Below are positions 54,245 through 61,982 of a stretch of DNA of 64,000 nt, piece by piece; positions within the stretch are counted from its first letter, which is position 1, and every line of letters starts with the position of its first letter. The stretch is from Pseudomonas sp. TTU2014-080ASC (GTDB taxonomy: Bacteria > Pseudomonadota > Gammaproteobacteria > Pseudomonadales > Pseudomonadaceae), in NCBI RefSeq assembly GCF_001446935.1, contig NZ_LKKK01000002.1, forward strand, positions 248,001 through 312,000, read 5' to 3'. Under the pieces are notes generated by a model, which worked only from the letters and a program-made list of their open reading frames with translations, did not search any database and was not told the origin of the DNA. Made by a program: the position numbers and the translations under genes.

Positions 54245-54304
54245 GACGACACAAAAACAACAGCAATCGATCAATCGCTGCCGCAACCTCTGGGGAGAAT
54301 CACC

Positions 54305-55903
54305 ATGAACAAGCTTATCCGGGGCACGCAACCGCAAGCCTCGTTTAAAAAGCTGGCTCTGGCTGTAGCACTGGGTGTGGTCACCACACCCGTGCTGGCT
54401 GAAACCTTTACGTACGATGGTTATCTGCGTCAGGAAATGTCCTGGAACATGAAGGACTGGGAAGACACGCCCGGTTACGATGACAAGGGCAAGCTTTCCA
54501 TGATGCGCAGCACCGTCCGTGCAAACCTGCAGTGGAAACCAACTGACACCCTGTCCTTCGTCGCCAAGCTGCGCGGTGTTCGTGAAGTTGAAACCAACTT
54601 CCTCAAGCACCTGGAGAAAATGGGCGCGAACAACTACCACGAAGCGGATGGTCGCGGTGACATTACGGATCTCTACGACAAGAACGAGATTCGTGAGCTG
54701 TACGTAGATTTCCCGATGGGCGACCGCACCTGGGTTCGTCTGGGTAAGCAGCAGATCGCCTGGGGTGAGACTGACTTCTTCGCCGCCAACGACCTGGTTC
54801 ACGGCTTCGACAACACCTGGCGTTCCTTCCTCGAGCCGGCGAACGAGGAGCTGCGTAAGACCAACATCATGGCCAAGTTCAACATCGATGTTCCCGAGTT
54901 GAACGGCGGTATCGAGATGTTTATCCGCCCGGGTCTGGACAGCAAAAAAGACATCGGTACCGAGATCGACATCTACGGCGGTCGCTGGTCCAGCCAGCCT
55001 TATGCCGGCGTCGACTTCCGCAACATCGACCCGTACAACTTCAACCATGAAGATGGCGACCGTCATGACGTTACCGGCGGTATTCGCTGGAATGGTCTGT
55101 GGGGCGACACCAACTACTCGCTTTCCTACCTGAAGACCTACTGGAACGCACCGATCATGAACGCTTCCAACAACCTGGCGTTGTTGGGTATGCCGGAGGT
55201 GCCAAGTGGTGCTGTGACCACTGACGGTGACCAAACCCGTGGTATAGCAGGCGAGATCATCTACCCGATCGTCGATGTGTTCGGCTTCACTGCCAGCCAA
55301 TACTCCTCAGCTGTAGATGCAGTGTTCAGTACCGAACTGGCCTACATCAAAGACGCGCCGTACCAGTTCGAAGCGGCAACGCCAACGCTGATCAGCCAAT
55401 ACGTAGCGGCTGGTTTTGACGGTTACACCAAGAAAGACGTGCTGGCTCTGATGGTGCGTATGGATAAAAACCTGGCCTTTACCCAGAACCTGTTGGGTAC
55501 TGAAAAGCCGGCGTTCTTCTCCGTGCAGCTGTTTGACAAGTGGGTTCAGAACTACGACGAAGACGACAACCTGCTGTACAGCGTAGGTTGGGGCGGCAAG
55601 GTCAAGGAGCACTCGGTCATGGGTACTGCGATCCTCGACATGAGCTACGCCAACGGCCGTATTCGCCCGAACCTGGTGGTCGGTGCAGACCTGAGCAACG
55701 GCGGTGGTTTCGTCGTTCCGTCGGTGACCTTCGAGCTGTCCAGCAAGCTGAAGTGGAAAGTCGAGTACGACCATTTCTGGGACACCGGTTACCACGACGA
55801 CAAGTGTGAGCCAGGCAACCTGGCTACCTGCGAAAACACCAGCCTGTTCGGTTACCTGCATAACCGCGATCAGCTGTACACCAGCCTGACTTACCTGTTC
55901 TGA
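54305..55903 (+). CDS. DUF1302 outer-membrane beta-barrel protein
   Basis: Protein of 532 residues with a signal peptide ending TTPVLA before ETFTYDGYLRQEMSWNM. It has many alternating strands, the segment WVRLGKQQIAWGETDFFAAN typical of DUF1302, and a C-terminal LYTSLTYLF whose last Phe fits a BAM-inserted barrel. DUF1302 proteins accompany DUF1329 in clusters for hydrophobic substrates. The likely role is an outer-membrane pore for the substrate; this is inference from fold and context. GGAG precedes the ATG. Confidence 0.88.
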   Translation: MNKLIRGTQPQASFKKLALAVALGVVTTPVLAETFTYDGYLRQEMSWNMKDWEDTPGYDDKGKLSMMRSTVRANLQWKPTDTLSFVAKLRGVREVETNFLKHLEKMGANNYHEADGRGDITDLYDKNEIRELYVDFPMGDRTWVRLGKQQIAWGETDFFAANDLVHGFDNTWRSFLEPANEELRKTNIMAKFNIDVPELNGGIEMFIRPGLDSKKDIGTEIDIYGGRWSSQPYAGVDFRNIDPYNFNHEDGDRHDVTGGIRWNGLWGDTNYSLSYLKTYWNAPIMNASNNLALLGMPEVPSGAVTTDGDQTRGIAGEIIYPIVDVFGFTASQYSSAVDAVFSTELAYIKDAPYQFEAATPTLISQYVAAGFDGYTKKDVLALMVRMDKNLAFTQNLLGTEKPAFFSVQLFDKWVQNYDEDDNLLYSVGWGGKVKEHSVMGTAILDMSYANGRIRPNLVVGADLSNGGGFVVPSVTFELSSKLKWKVEYDHFWDTGYHDDKCEPGNLATCENTSLFGYLHNRDQLYTSLTYLF

Positions 55904-55923
55904 GTGATATCGGAGACTCAATC

Positions 55924-57180
55924 ATGACTACATTTCGTCGTGCACTGCTGGCTGGCCTGATCGCCGCCAGCACTGTCGGTGCAGCACAGGCCGGTGAAGT
56001 TCCGGCGGGCACTGTGATCAATGCCGCCAACATCGACCAGCTGAAGAATGAAACCTTTGAAGGTCACACCATTTCCAGTCTGCTGACTGAAAAGTTGGAG
56101 TGGCGTATCCGCAACAACGGCATGCAAATGACCTTGGCTGCTTCCCAGGAAGTGCCGCTGGATCCGCGTTGGGTTGCGGCGTCTAAGGCCAACGAAGGCA
56201 AGACCAGCATCAACAAAGAAGCCTGCCGTGTTGATGGTTGGGGTGCCGGTGCGCCGTTCCCGACTATCGACGTAAATGACGCCCAGGCTGCGGAAAAAAT
56301 CGTCTGGAACTTCCACTTGGGTCAGATCGTCGGTGACGTATCTCAGGTGCCGAGCTACACCCAACTGCTGATCGATGGCAAAAAGGGCGTTCACGCTGAA
56401 CCGGTTGCCGAGTTCACCCGTTACGCCATGAAAGGCCGCCTGACCGGTGACAGCTCTGTGGAAGGTGATGGCAGCGAGCGTGGCCGCCAGCTGCTGTACT
56501 TCAAATCGCCTTCCGACATGAAGGGTCTGGGCACTTACACCGTGATGTATGACTCGGACAAAGTTAACAGCGTTTGGGCTTACATCCCGGCTGTGCGCCG
56601 TGTCCGTCAGCTCTCCGGCGGTGCATGGATGGACCCGGTAGGTTCCTCTGACCAACTGCAGGATGACCTGGAAATCTTTAACGCCCGTCCGTGCTGGTAC
56701 CCGGAATACAAACTGCTGGGTAAGCGCAACATCCTGGCAGTGACTGCAAGCAAAACCGGTGCAGATATCTGGAACAAAGAGGGTAAAGACTACGCAACCC
56801 GTTATCCGGTAATGGACCCGAATCCGCCTTACTGGAACTTCATCGGCAACAGCTACGAAGTGCGTGAAGTGTATGTGGTCGAGGCGATCACGCCGTCGAT
56901 CCACCCATACAGCAAGAAGGTTCTGTACATCGACACCAAGTTCCCGCGTATTCACTACGGTGAGGCTTACAACCGTAAGGGCGAGTTCTGGAAATTCATG
57001 GAATTCCATTCCTACTCCAACGTGAAGGATGGCGACATCCGCACCACCGCAGGTTCTGTGATCGACTTCCAGCGTAACCACGCGACCATTTCGATCATCG
57101 ACACCACTGCATGGCGTACTAACTTCGACGCTAAGTCGACTCAGTTCTCCCTGCAGGCACTGCAAGCAGCAGGACGCTGA
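55924..57180 (+). CDS. DUF1329 periplasmic LolA-like protein
   Basis: Exported protein of 418 residues: signal peptide MTTFRRALLAGLIAASTVGA, cleaved near AQA. Blocks such as RGRQLLYFKSPSDMKGLGTY, WAYIPAVRRVRQLSGGAWMD and ARPCWYPEYKLL match DUF1329. The family is related to LolA/LolB-type half-barrels that shield lipids, so it may carry a hydrophobic ligand across the periplasm between the DUF1302 barrel and the RND protein. It is the last gene before a terminator-like hairpin. Confidence 0.88.
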   Translation: MTTFRRALLAGLIAASTVGAAQAGEVPAGTVINAANIDQLKNETFEGHTISSLLTEKLEWRIRNNGMQMTLAASQEVPLDPRWVAASKANEGKTSINKEACRVDGWGAGAPFPTIDVNDAQAAEKIVWNFHLGQIVGDVSQVPSYTQLLIDGKKGVHAEPVAEFTRYAMKGRLTGDSSVEGDGSERGRQLLYFKSPSDMKGLGTYTVMYDSDKVNSVWAYIPAVRRVRQLSGGAWMDPVGSSDQLQDDLEIFNARPCWYPEYKLLGKRNILAVTASKTGADIWNKEGKDYATRYPVMDPNPPYWNFIGNSYEVREVYVVEAITPSIHPYSKKVLYIDTKFPRIHYGEAYNRKGEFWKFMEFHSYSNVKDGDIRTTAGSVIDFQRNHATISIIDTTAWRTNFDAKSTQFSLQALQAAGR

Positions 57181-57207
57181 TTGCCGCAACACCCCTTGTG
57201 TGACTCC

Positions 57208-57238
57208 GCCCGGGCCAGCAATGGCCTGGGCTCTTTCT
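57208..57238 (+). terminator. Terminator after the DUF1329 gene
   Basis: GCCCGGGCCA (57208-57217) and TGGCCTGGGC (57222-57231) pair with one G-U around GCAA and are followed by TCTTTCT. It ends the envelope-module transcript, possibly with read-through into the dehydrogenase gene. Confidence 0.75.
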
Positions 57239-57313
57239 ATAAAAAGCCTGTTTACAGGTGTGTCAGACGGGTCGCTTGGCCTTGCGCCGTAGTCGCGATC
57301 CAAGGAGTGTCCT

Positions 57314-58420
57314 GTGTCAATGATGCAAGCAGCTCGTTTACATGAAATTGGCGGTCGCTTTGTCGTCGATCAAATTCCAGTTCCAACCCCTGGCCCGCAT
57401 GATGTGCTGGTCAAAGTCGCTGCCAGCGGCATCATCCCAAATTTAAAAAACGTCACTACGCACTTTCCTGAGTGGTATCCGTTTCTGCCATTGCCGCAAT
57501 TGCCGGCTATTTTCGGTCTTGATTCCGCCGGCACCGTAGCCGCAGTTGGCTCCGCCGTGACCACATTCAAGCCGGGTGACCGGGTTTATGTGAATCCGGG
57601 TGTGGGGTGTGGCGAATGCCGCCATTGCCGTGAAGGTGATGCACCGCGCTGCGAGTCTTACACCTTTATGGGTTACTTCGGTTTTGGCCCGGGTTCGCAG
57701 GAAGTCTTCAAACGTTATTCCTATGCCGGTTATGGCCAGTACATGACCGCACATACTCACAATCTGGTGCGTCTGCCGGATTGCCTGAGCTTTGCTGAAG
57801 CCACTCGGTTCGGTTACCTGGGCACTGCTTATTCGGCCATTCGCAAGGCTGAGCTGCGTCCTTCGCAAAACATTCTGATCCTCGGTGCCAGCGGTACGCT
57901 GGGCGTGGGCGCGACTTTGCTGGCGCTGGCATTTGGTGCCTCGCGCGTACTGGTTGTGGCCCGTGACAAAGAGGCGCTTGAGCGCCTGCAAGCACTCGAC
58001 CCGCGTCGGGTGATTCCGGTTCAAATCGGCAACGGTTCGATTCAGGATCAGGTACGCGCATTGCTGCCTTGCGGTGTCGATTCCATGCTCGATACGTTGG
58101 GCGCGAAAGCGCCGACTGAGCTGTCGGTAGATGCCATGGGCGCTGTTGCCCGTGGTGGTCGCATCGTGCAGATCGGTGGTGTGGCCGGACCGATTCCAAT
58201 TGATCCGCACCCATTTATGTGTGCCCAACTGCAATACATTGGCTCGCTGTGGTTTACCACCACGCAGGGAGAAGAGATGGCCAGCATGGTCGAGGCCGGC
58301 TTGCTGAACTTGTCTCAGCTGGAGTCTCGCGCTTATCCCCTTGAGCAGTTGAACGAAGCGCTTGAAGACATTCAGGCACACGGCAACGGCTTCACCAACT
58401 TCCACATTCTGCATCAATAA
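57314..58420 (+). CDS. MDR-superfamily dehydrogenase with structural but not catalytic zinc site
   Basis: Medium-chain dehydrogenase/reductase of 368 residues. C99, C102, C105 and C113 (GCGECRHCREGDAPRC) form the structural zinc lobe. The Rossmann motif is ILGASGTLGVGA near residue 190. The usual catalytic-zinc Cys region reads SGIIPNLKNV and the GHE motif reads FGLDSAGTV, so the Cys and His ligands are missing and it may act as a zinc-free reductase. A GTG start 6 bases after AAGGAG is preferred over ATGs at 57320 and 57323. A cupin gene follows. Confidence 0.88.
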   Translation: MSMMQAARLHEIGGRFVVDQIPVPTPGPHDVLVKVAASGIIPNLKNVTTHFPEWYPFLPLPQLPAIFGLDSAGTVAAVGSAVTTFKPGDRVYVNPGVGCGECRHCREGDAPRCESYTFMGYFGFGPGSQEVFKRYSYAGYGQYMTAHTHNLVRLPDCLSFAEATRFGYLGTAYSAIRKAELRPSQNILILGASGTLGVGATLLALAFGASRVLVVARDKEALERLQALDPRRVIPVQIGNGSIQDQVRALLPCGVDSMLDTLGAKAPTELSVDAMGAVARGGRIVQIGGVAGPIPIDPHPFMCAQLQYIGSLWFTTTQGEEMASMVEAGLLNLSQLESRAYPLEQLNEALEDIQAHGNGFTNFHILHQ

Positions 58421-58474
58421 GTCAGGCGTGCGGTGGCTGTCAGAGGCCACTGCCGCTGCATCAAGGAGTACTGC

Positions 58475-59017
58475 ATGTCGCGCGCAAAATGTGTAGTGAC
58501 TGGTCACGACGCACAGGGCCGTTCCCGGGTCGTCAGTTCCGGGCCGGTACCTGGCGATGAATCTTTCGTACATACGCCAGGCTTCAGTGTGGCGGTGTAC
58601 TGGCAAACCACAGCCAATGCTGAAGTCGGCAATGTGCAACCTAACCCGCTGGCTGAGCTGACCAGCATTTTGCCCCCGGCAGGCGGCACCAGTGCCATGT
58701 TCGTAACGTTCCCCCCGCACTCAGACCAGGTGCCTTCTGAGGAGCAGTTGAAAGCTGCTGCTGAGGAACTGGCGGTGCGTGTGCCGGGTATGGCGCAACG
58801 CTTTGAAGAGGATGAGCCAGGTTTCCATCGCACCGAAACCATTGACTACGGTGTGCTCATCGAAGGTGAGCTGACACTGTGCCTGGATGACGGTGTTACC
58901 AGCGTGCTCAAACCGGGTGATGTTGTGGTGCAAATGGGTACTCGCCATGCGTGGCGTAACACCGGTAACACACCGGCTCGGATGATGTTTGTAATGGTTG
59001 ATGCCACCCGCCGCTGA
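58475..59017 (+). CDS. Cupin-domain protein
   Basis: Protein of 180 residues. The single cupin barrel is in the C-terminal half: FHRTETIDYGVLIEGELTLC (His and Glu ligands of cupin motif 1) and GDVVVQMGTRHAWRNTGNTP (motif 2 with His). The N-terminal ~90 residues form an extra strand region (HTPGFSVAVYWQTTAN). AAGGAG precedes the ATG at 58475. It follows the MDR gene by 54 bases. It could be a small isomerase, ring-modifying enzyme or ligand-binding protein; no reaction can be assigned. Confidence 0.83.
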   Translation: MSRAKCVVTGHDAQGRSRVVSSGPVPGDESFVHTPGFSVAVYWQTTANAEVGNVQPNPLAELTSILPPAGGTSAMFVTFPPHSDQVPSEEQLKAAAEELAVRVPGMAQRFEEDEPGFHRTETIDYGVLIEGELTLCLDDGVTSVLKPGDVVVQMGTRHAWRNTGNTPARMMFVMVDATRR

Positions 59018-59148
59018 GCATATTCAGCGAGGGTTTTTTCCGAAATAACGGCGAGGTGTCTGGAACGGGCATCTTGCCGATTATTGAGGTTGGCGCTGAT
59101 GGCTCGGCAGGGTGTTTTTCCCCCATTAGCGGCATCTAACGGAAAAAA

Positions 59149-59162
59149 TTGATCTGGATCAA
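59149..59162 (+). promoter_or_regulatory. Perfect ANR/FNR box (TTGAT-N4-ATCAA)
   Basis: TTGATCTGGATCAA is an exact FNR/ANR/DNR palindrome in the 432-base gap upstream of the AraC/XylS regulator. If it acts at -41.5, transcription starts near 59197, leaving a structured leader of about 250 bases. This would link expression of the regulator to oxygen limitation. Confidence 0.7.
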
Positions 59163-59305
59163 AGTGGGCACGCTAAATGCTTGTTTTACCAATGTTTAGG
59201 GCACCCTGAGTCCACAGCAGCCAAAGTGCTGAGACTCTGTACGAAGTGAGCGTTATAGCGCTTGTCAGTATGCGACGCCTTGGGCGATGCCTTGCACTGA
59301 GTCGG

Positions 59306-59434
59306 GGCGCCAGAAAAGGCGCCGATCCAAACTGGCTCAGCTCGCTCTGCGATAACAAGAATGGCTTGTGGCATGAACCACAAGCCGCACAAGAAGAATC
59401 GTGAGATAGCGCGGCCTGGTTGCCTGCCAGGCCG
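59306..59434 (+). promoter_or_regulatory. Three consecutive hairpins in the leader of the AraC/XylS gene
   Basis: GGCGCC-AGAAAA-GGCGCC (59306-59323), GCTTGTGG-CATGAA-CCACAAGC (59364-59385) and CGGCCTGG-TTGCCTG-CCAGGCCG (59412-59434) are all perfect stems. The last ends one base before the GAGGG ribosome site, so translation control or transcript stability is plausible. TGCACT at 59293-59298 resembles the left half of the XylS element. Confidence 0.5.
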
Positions 59435-59449
59435 TAGAGGGTTGTAAAA

Positions 59450-60448
59450 ATGGAACAGTTGAGTTTCCGTCCGGTCACTCCGCCTGAGGCGGTGTTGGCG
59501 CGATTTGAAGTGTGCCGTACTCGTGATGTTGAAGAAGCGCGACACTGGGGCGAAAAAATCTTCTGCGAGAATCACATCTGCAACCTCGACAGCAAAAGTC
59601 CACTGAATACACGCATTTTCTACCGCAAGGTTGGTGGTATTGGCATCGGCCGAATGAGCTATGGCGCAAACGTCACGATTAAGCCTGACGTACTGGATAC
59701 TTTTGCTCTGATTCAAATGCCCATTCGTGGTCAGGAGAAGATCGATATCGGCGGTCAGAGCGTGTTGTGCAACCCTCGCCAGGGGGCTGTCATCAATCCA
59801 GTGTCACGCTCGGTTTTCAATCATGAAGCGGACACAGAAAAGCTCATCATCCGAGTTGAGCGAAATCTGCTGGACCGCCACTGTCAGCAGCTGCTCGGGC
59901 GCACCCTGCGTCACACTGTTGAATTTGAACCCAATATGCCGCTTTACACCGAGGCCGGGGCCCGCTGGCTGCGCATGATCGGTTGGGTCTATGACTGCCT
60001 GTCTGTTGAGGACGAACTGTCACCGCTGATAGCTTCGCAAATGGAGAGTGGACTGATCACCATGCTGTTGACCAACCAACCGCACAGCTATTCGCAAGAG
60101 TTGTGTGCAGAAGGGCCTTCGTTGGCGCCATCGTTTGTGAAGCGGGTAGAACGTTACATTGAGGACCATGCTCACGAGCCGATTTCGATTGTCGATATGG
60201 CCGAACACGCAGGTGTCAGCAGCCGCTCGTTGTTCACCGGTTTCCGCCGTTATCGCAACACCTCACCAATGACCTATCTGAAGGAAATCCGTCTGCGTCG
60301 AGTCAACGAAGAGCTGCGCAAACTAAGCCCTGGATCCGATACGGTGACGGCGGTAGCGTTTCGTTGGGGCTTCAGTCACCTCGGTCATTTCACCACGGAC
60401 TACAAGCGCCGCTTTGGTGAAAGTCCGTCGGAAACCCTGGCTAAGTAA
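59450..60448 (+). CDS. AraC/XylS-family transcriptional activator
   Basis: Regulator of 332 residues. The N-terminal ~200 residues form an AraC-binding-like ligand domain (FALIQMPIRGQEKIDIGGQS, NPVSRSVFNHEADTEKLIIR). The C-terminal double HTH lies at about 228-330: ISIVDMAEHAGVSSRSLFTG and DTVTAVAFRWGFSHLGHFTT, then YKRRFGESPSETL. The layout is that of XylS/BenR-type activators of aromatic catabolism. Exact TGCA-N6-GGNTA elements precede three operons of this island, making it the likely regulon master. The promoter region carries an ANR box and a structured leader. Confidence 0.92.
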   Translation: MEQLSFRPVTPPEAVLARFEVCRTRDVEEARHWGEKIFCENHICNLDSKSPLNTRIFYRKVGGIGIGRMSYGANVTIKPDVLDTFALIQMPIRGQEKIDIGGQSVLCNPRQGAVINPVSRSVFNHEADTEKLIIRVERNLLDRHCQQLLGRTLRHTVEFEPNMPLYTEAGARWLRMIGWVYDCLSVEDELSPLIASQMESGLITMLLTNQPHSYSQELCAEGPSLAPSFVKRVERYIEDHAHEPISIVDMAEHAGVSSRSLFTGFRRYRNTSPMTYLKEIRLRRVNEELRKLSPGSDTVTAVAFRWGFSHLGHFTTDYKRRFGESPSETLAK

Positions 60449-60473
60449 TATCCCTATATTGCGTGCATCTTTT

Positions 60474-60489
60474 TGCACTGGCGGGATAA
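60474..60489 (+). promoter_or_regulatory. XylS-type operator before the Rieske oxygenase gene
   Basis: TGCA-CTGGCG-GGATA fits TGCA-N6-GGNTA exactly and is followed by A, the third copy of TGCACT-N4-GGATAA. A TATATG at 60499-60504 is a possible -10, and the corresponding -35 would overlap the element. It lies 26 bases past the regulator stop. Confidence 0.66.
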
Positions 60490-60545
60490 GCCAAACGGTA
60501 TATGGAGCGTCAGTGCGCTCGCACCTTCTTAGGATGACATCAACC

Positions 60546-60567
60546 GCGCCACATAGGGTGGCGCTTT
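60546..60567 (+). terminator. Small hairpin in the leader of the Rieske gene
   Basis: GCGCCAC (60546-60552) and GTGGCGC (60558-60564) pair perfectly and are followed by TTT. It may be a weak terminator of the regulator gene or an attenuator before the oxygenase. Confidence 0.45.
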
Positions 60568-60591
60568 CCTGTCAGCTAGGGAGAATAAAAA

Positions 60592-61926
60592 ATGTCCGAG
60601 CAGCCAATTGTTCGCCGGCGGGTTGTCAAAACGGGTATCAGTGACGCCCGCACCAACAATGCTAAAACACAAAGTCAGTACCAGCCTTATAAAGATGCAG
60701 CCTGGGGCTTCATCAACCACTGGTACCCGGCTTTGTTCTCCCACGAGCTGCCGGAAGATGAGGTTGAGGGTATCCAGATTTGTGGTATCCCAATCGTACT
60801 GCGCCGTGTAAACGGTAAAGTTTTCGCGCTGAAAGACCAGTGTCTGCACCGTGGTGTGCGTCTGTCCGAGAAGCCAATGTGCTTCAACAAGAGCACCATT
60901 TCCTGCTGGTACCACGGCTTCACCTTCGACCTGGAAAGCGGTGAGCTGGTGACCATCGTTGCCAACCCGGACGACAAACTGGTCGGCACCACCGGCATCA
61001 CTTCGTACCCGGTTCATGAAGTCAACGGCATGATCTTCGTCTTCGTTCGTGAAGATGACTTCCCGCTGGAAGACGTTCCGCCGTTGTCCCACGACCTGCC
61101 GTTCCGCTTCCCGGAAAACAACGAGAAGTTCCCTCATCCGCTGTGGCCGGACACCCCGAGCGTACTCGACGAAAACGCTCAGATCCGCGGTATTCACCGT
61201 ACCGGTTACGGCAACTGGCGTATCGCCTGTGAGAACGGCTTCGACAACGCTCACATCCTGGTGCACAAAGACAACGCCATTGTTCACGCAATGGATTGGG
61301 TTCTGCCGCTGGGCATTCTGCCGGCCTCTGACGACTGCATTTCCGTTGTAGAAGACGAGAACGGCCCGAAAGGTCTGATGCAGTGGATGTTCACAGATAA
61401 GTGGAAGCCGGTTCTGGAAAACCCGAAACTGGACCTGAAAGTGGAAGGTGTGAAGGGTCGTTTCTACCGTACATCCGTTGTTCTGCCGGGCGTTCTGATG
61501 GTGGAAAACTGGCCGGAAGAGCACGTTGTACAGTACGAGTGGTACGTGCCGATCACTGACGACACCCACGAATACTGGGAAATCCTGGTACGCATCTGCC
61601 CGACCGAAGAAGACGTCAAGAAATTCGACTACCGCTTCAAGTACATGTACGAGCCGCTGTGCCTACACGGTTTCAACGACTGCGACCTGTATGCCCGTGA
61701 AGCCATGCAGAACTTCTACACCGACGGCACCGGCTGGGACGACGAGCAACTGGTTGCGACCGATATCTCGCCGATCACCTGGCGTAAGGTGGCATCGCGC
61801 TGGAACCGCGGTATCGCTAAACCGGGTCGCGGTGTACCGGGTTCCGTGAAGACCAGCAGTCTGATCTTCAAGGACACCGCAGACGGTCATCGCCCTGGTT
61901 ACAAAGTGCGCAAGATCGAAGAGTGA
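60592..61926 (+). CDS. CarAa-like Rieske non-haem iron oxygenase, terminal component
   Basis: Ring-hydroxylating or demethylating oxygenase of 444 residues. The Rieske centre is C84-x-H86 (QCLHRGVRLSEKPMC) and C105-x2-H108 (ISCWYHGFTF). The mononuclear iron ligands are H221 and H225 (NGFDNAHILVHKD), with an Asp in GFNDCDLYAREAM. NHWYPALFSHELPED and FEWYVPI-like QYEWYVPITDDTHEYW resemble carbazole 1,9a-dioxygenase CarAa and 2-oxoquinoline 8-monooxygenase, which are homotrimers without a beta subunit. No ferredoxin or reductase gene is in the window. It probably performs the first oxygenation of the substrate, yielding or preparing the catechol cut by MhpB. Confidence 0.88.
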   Translation: MSEQPIVRRRVVKTGISDARTNNAKTQSQYQPYKDAAWGFINHWYPALFSHELPEDEVEGIQICGIPIVLRRVNGKVFALKDQCLHRGVRLSEKPMCFNKSTISCWYHGFTFDLESGELVTIVANPDDKLVGTTGITSYPVHEVNGMIFVFVREDDFPLEDVPPLSHDLPFRFPENNEKFPHPLWPDTPSVLDENAQIRGIHRTGYGNWRIACENGFDNAHILVHKDNAIVHAMDWVLPLGILPASDDCISVVEDENGPKGLMQWMFTDKWKPVLENPKLDLKVEGVKGRFYRTSVVLPGVLMVENWPEEHVVQYEWYVPITDDTHEYWEILVRICPTEEDVKKFDYRFKYMYEPLCLHGFNDCDLYAREAMQNFYTDGTGWDDEQLVATDISPITWRKVASRWNRGIAKPGRGVPGSVKTSSLIFKDTADGHRPGYKVRKIEE

Positions 61927-61934
61927 TCCTCCAG

Positions 61935-61970
61935 AACCAGCGTCCGGAAACGGGCGCTGGTTTTCTCTTT
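61935..61970 (+). terminator. GNRA-capped terminator after the Rieske gene
   Basis: Twelve-base arms (61935-61946 and 61951-61962, one G-U) enclose a GAAA tetraloop and are followed by TTCTCTTT. The hydrolase ATG comes 13 bases later, so this probably lowers rather than abolishes downstream transcription. Confidence 0.75.
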
Positions 61971-61982
61971 CCGGATACCCCT

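Noticed and set aside
53105..55300. 731-codon antisense frame across the RND and DUF1302 genes
   Set aside because: It spans two real genes on the other strand, has no recognisable domain and a composition typical of antisense shadows.
55918..57303. 461-codon antisense frame over the DUF1329 gene
   Set aside because: Mirrors the DUF1329 coding region; no independent evidence.
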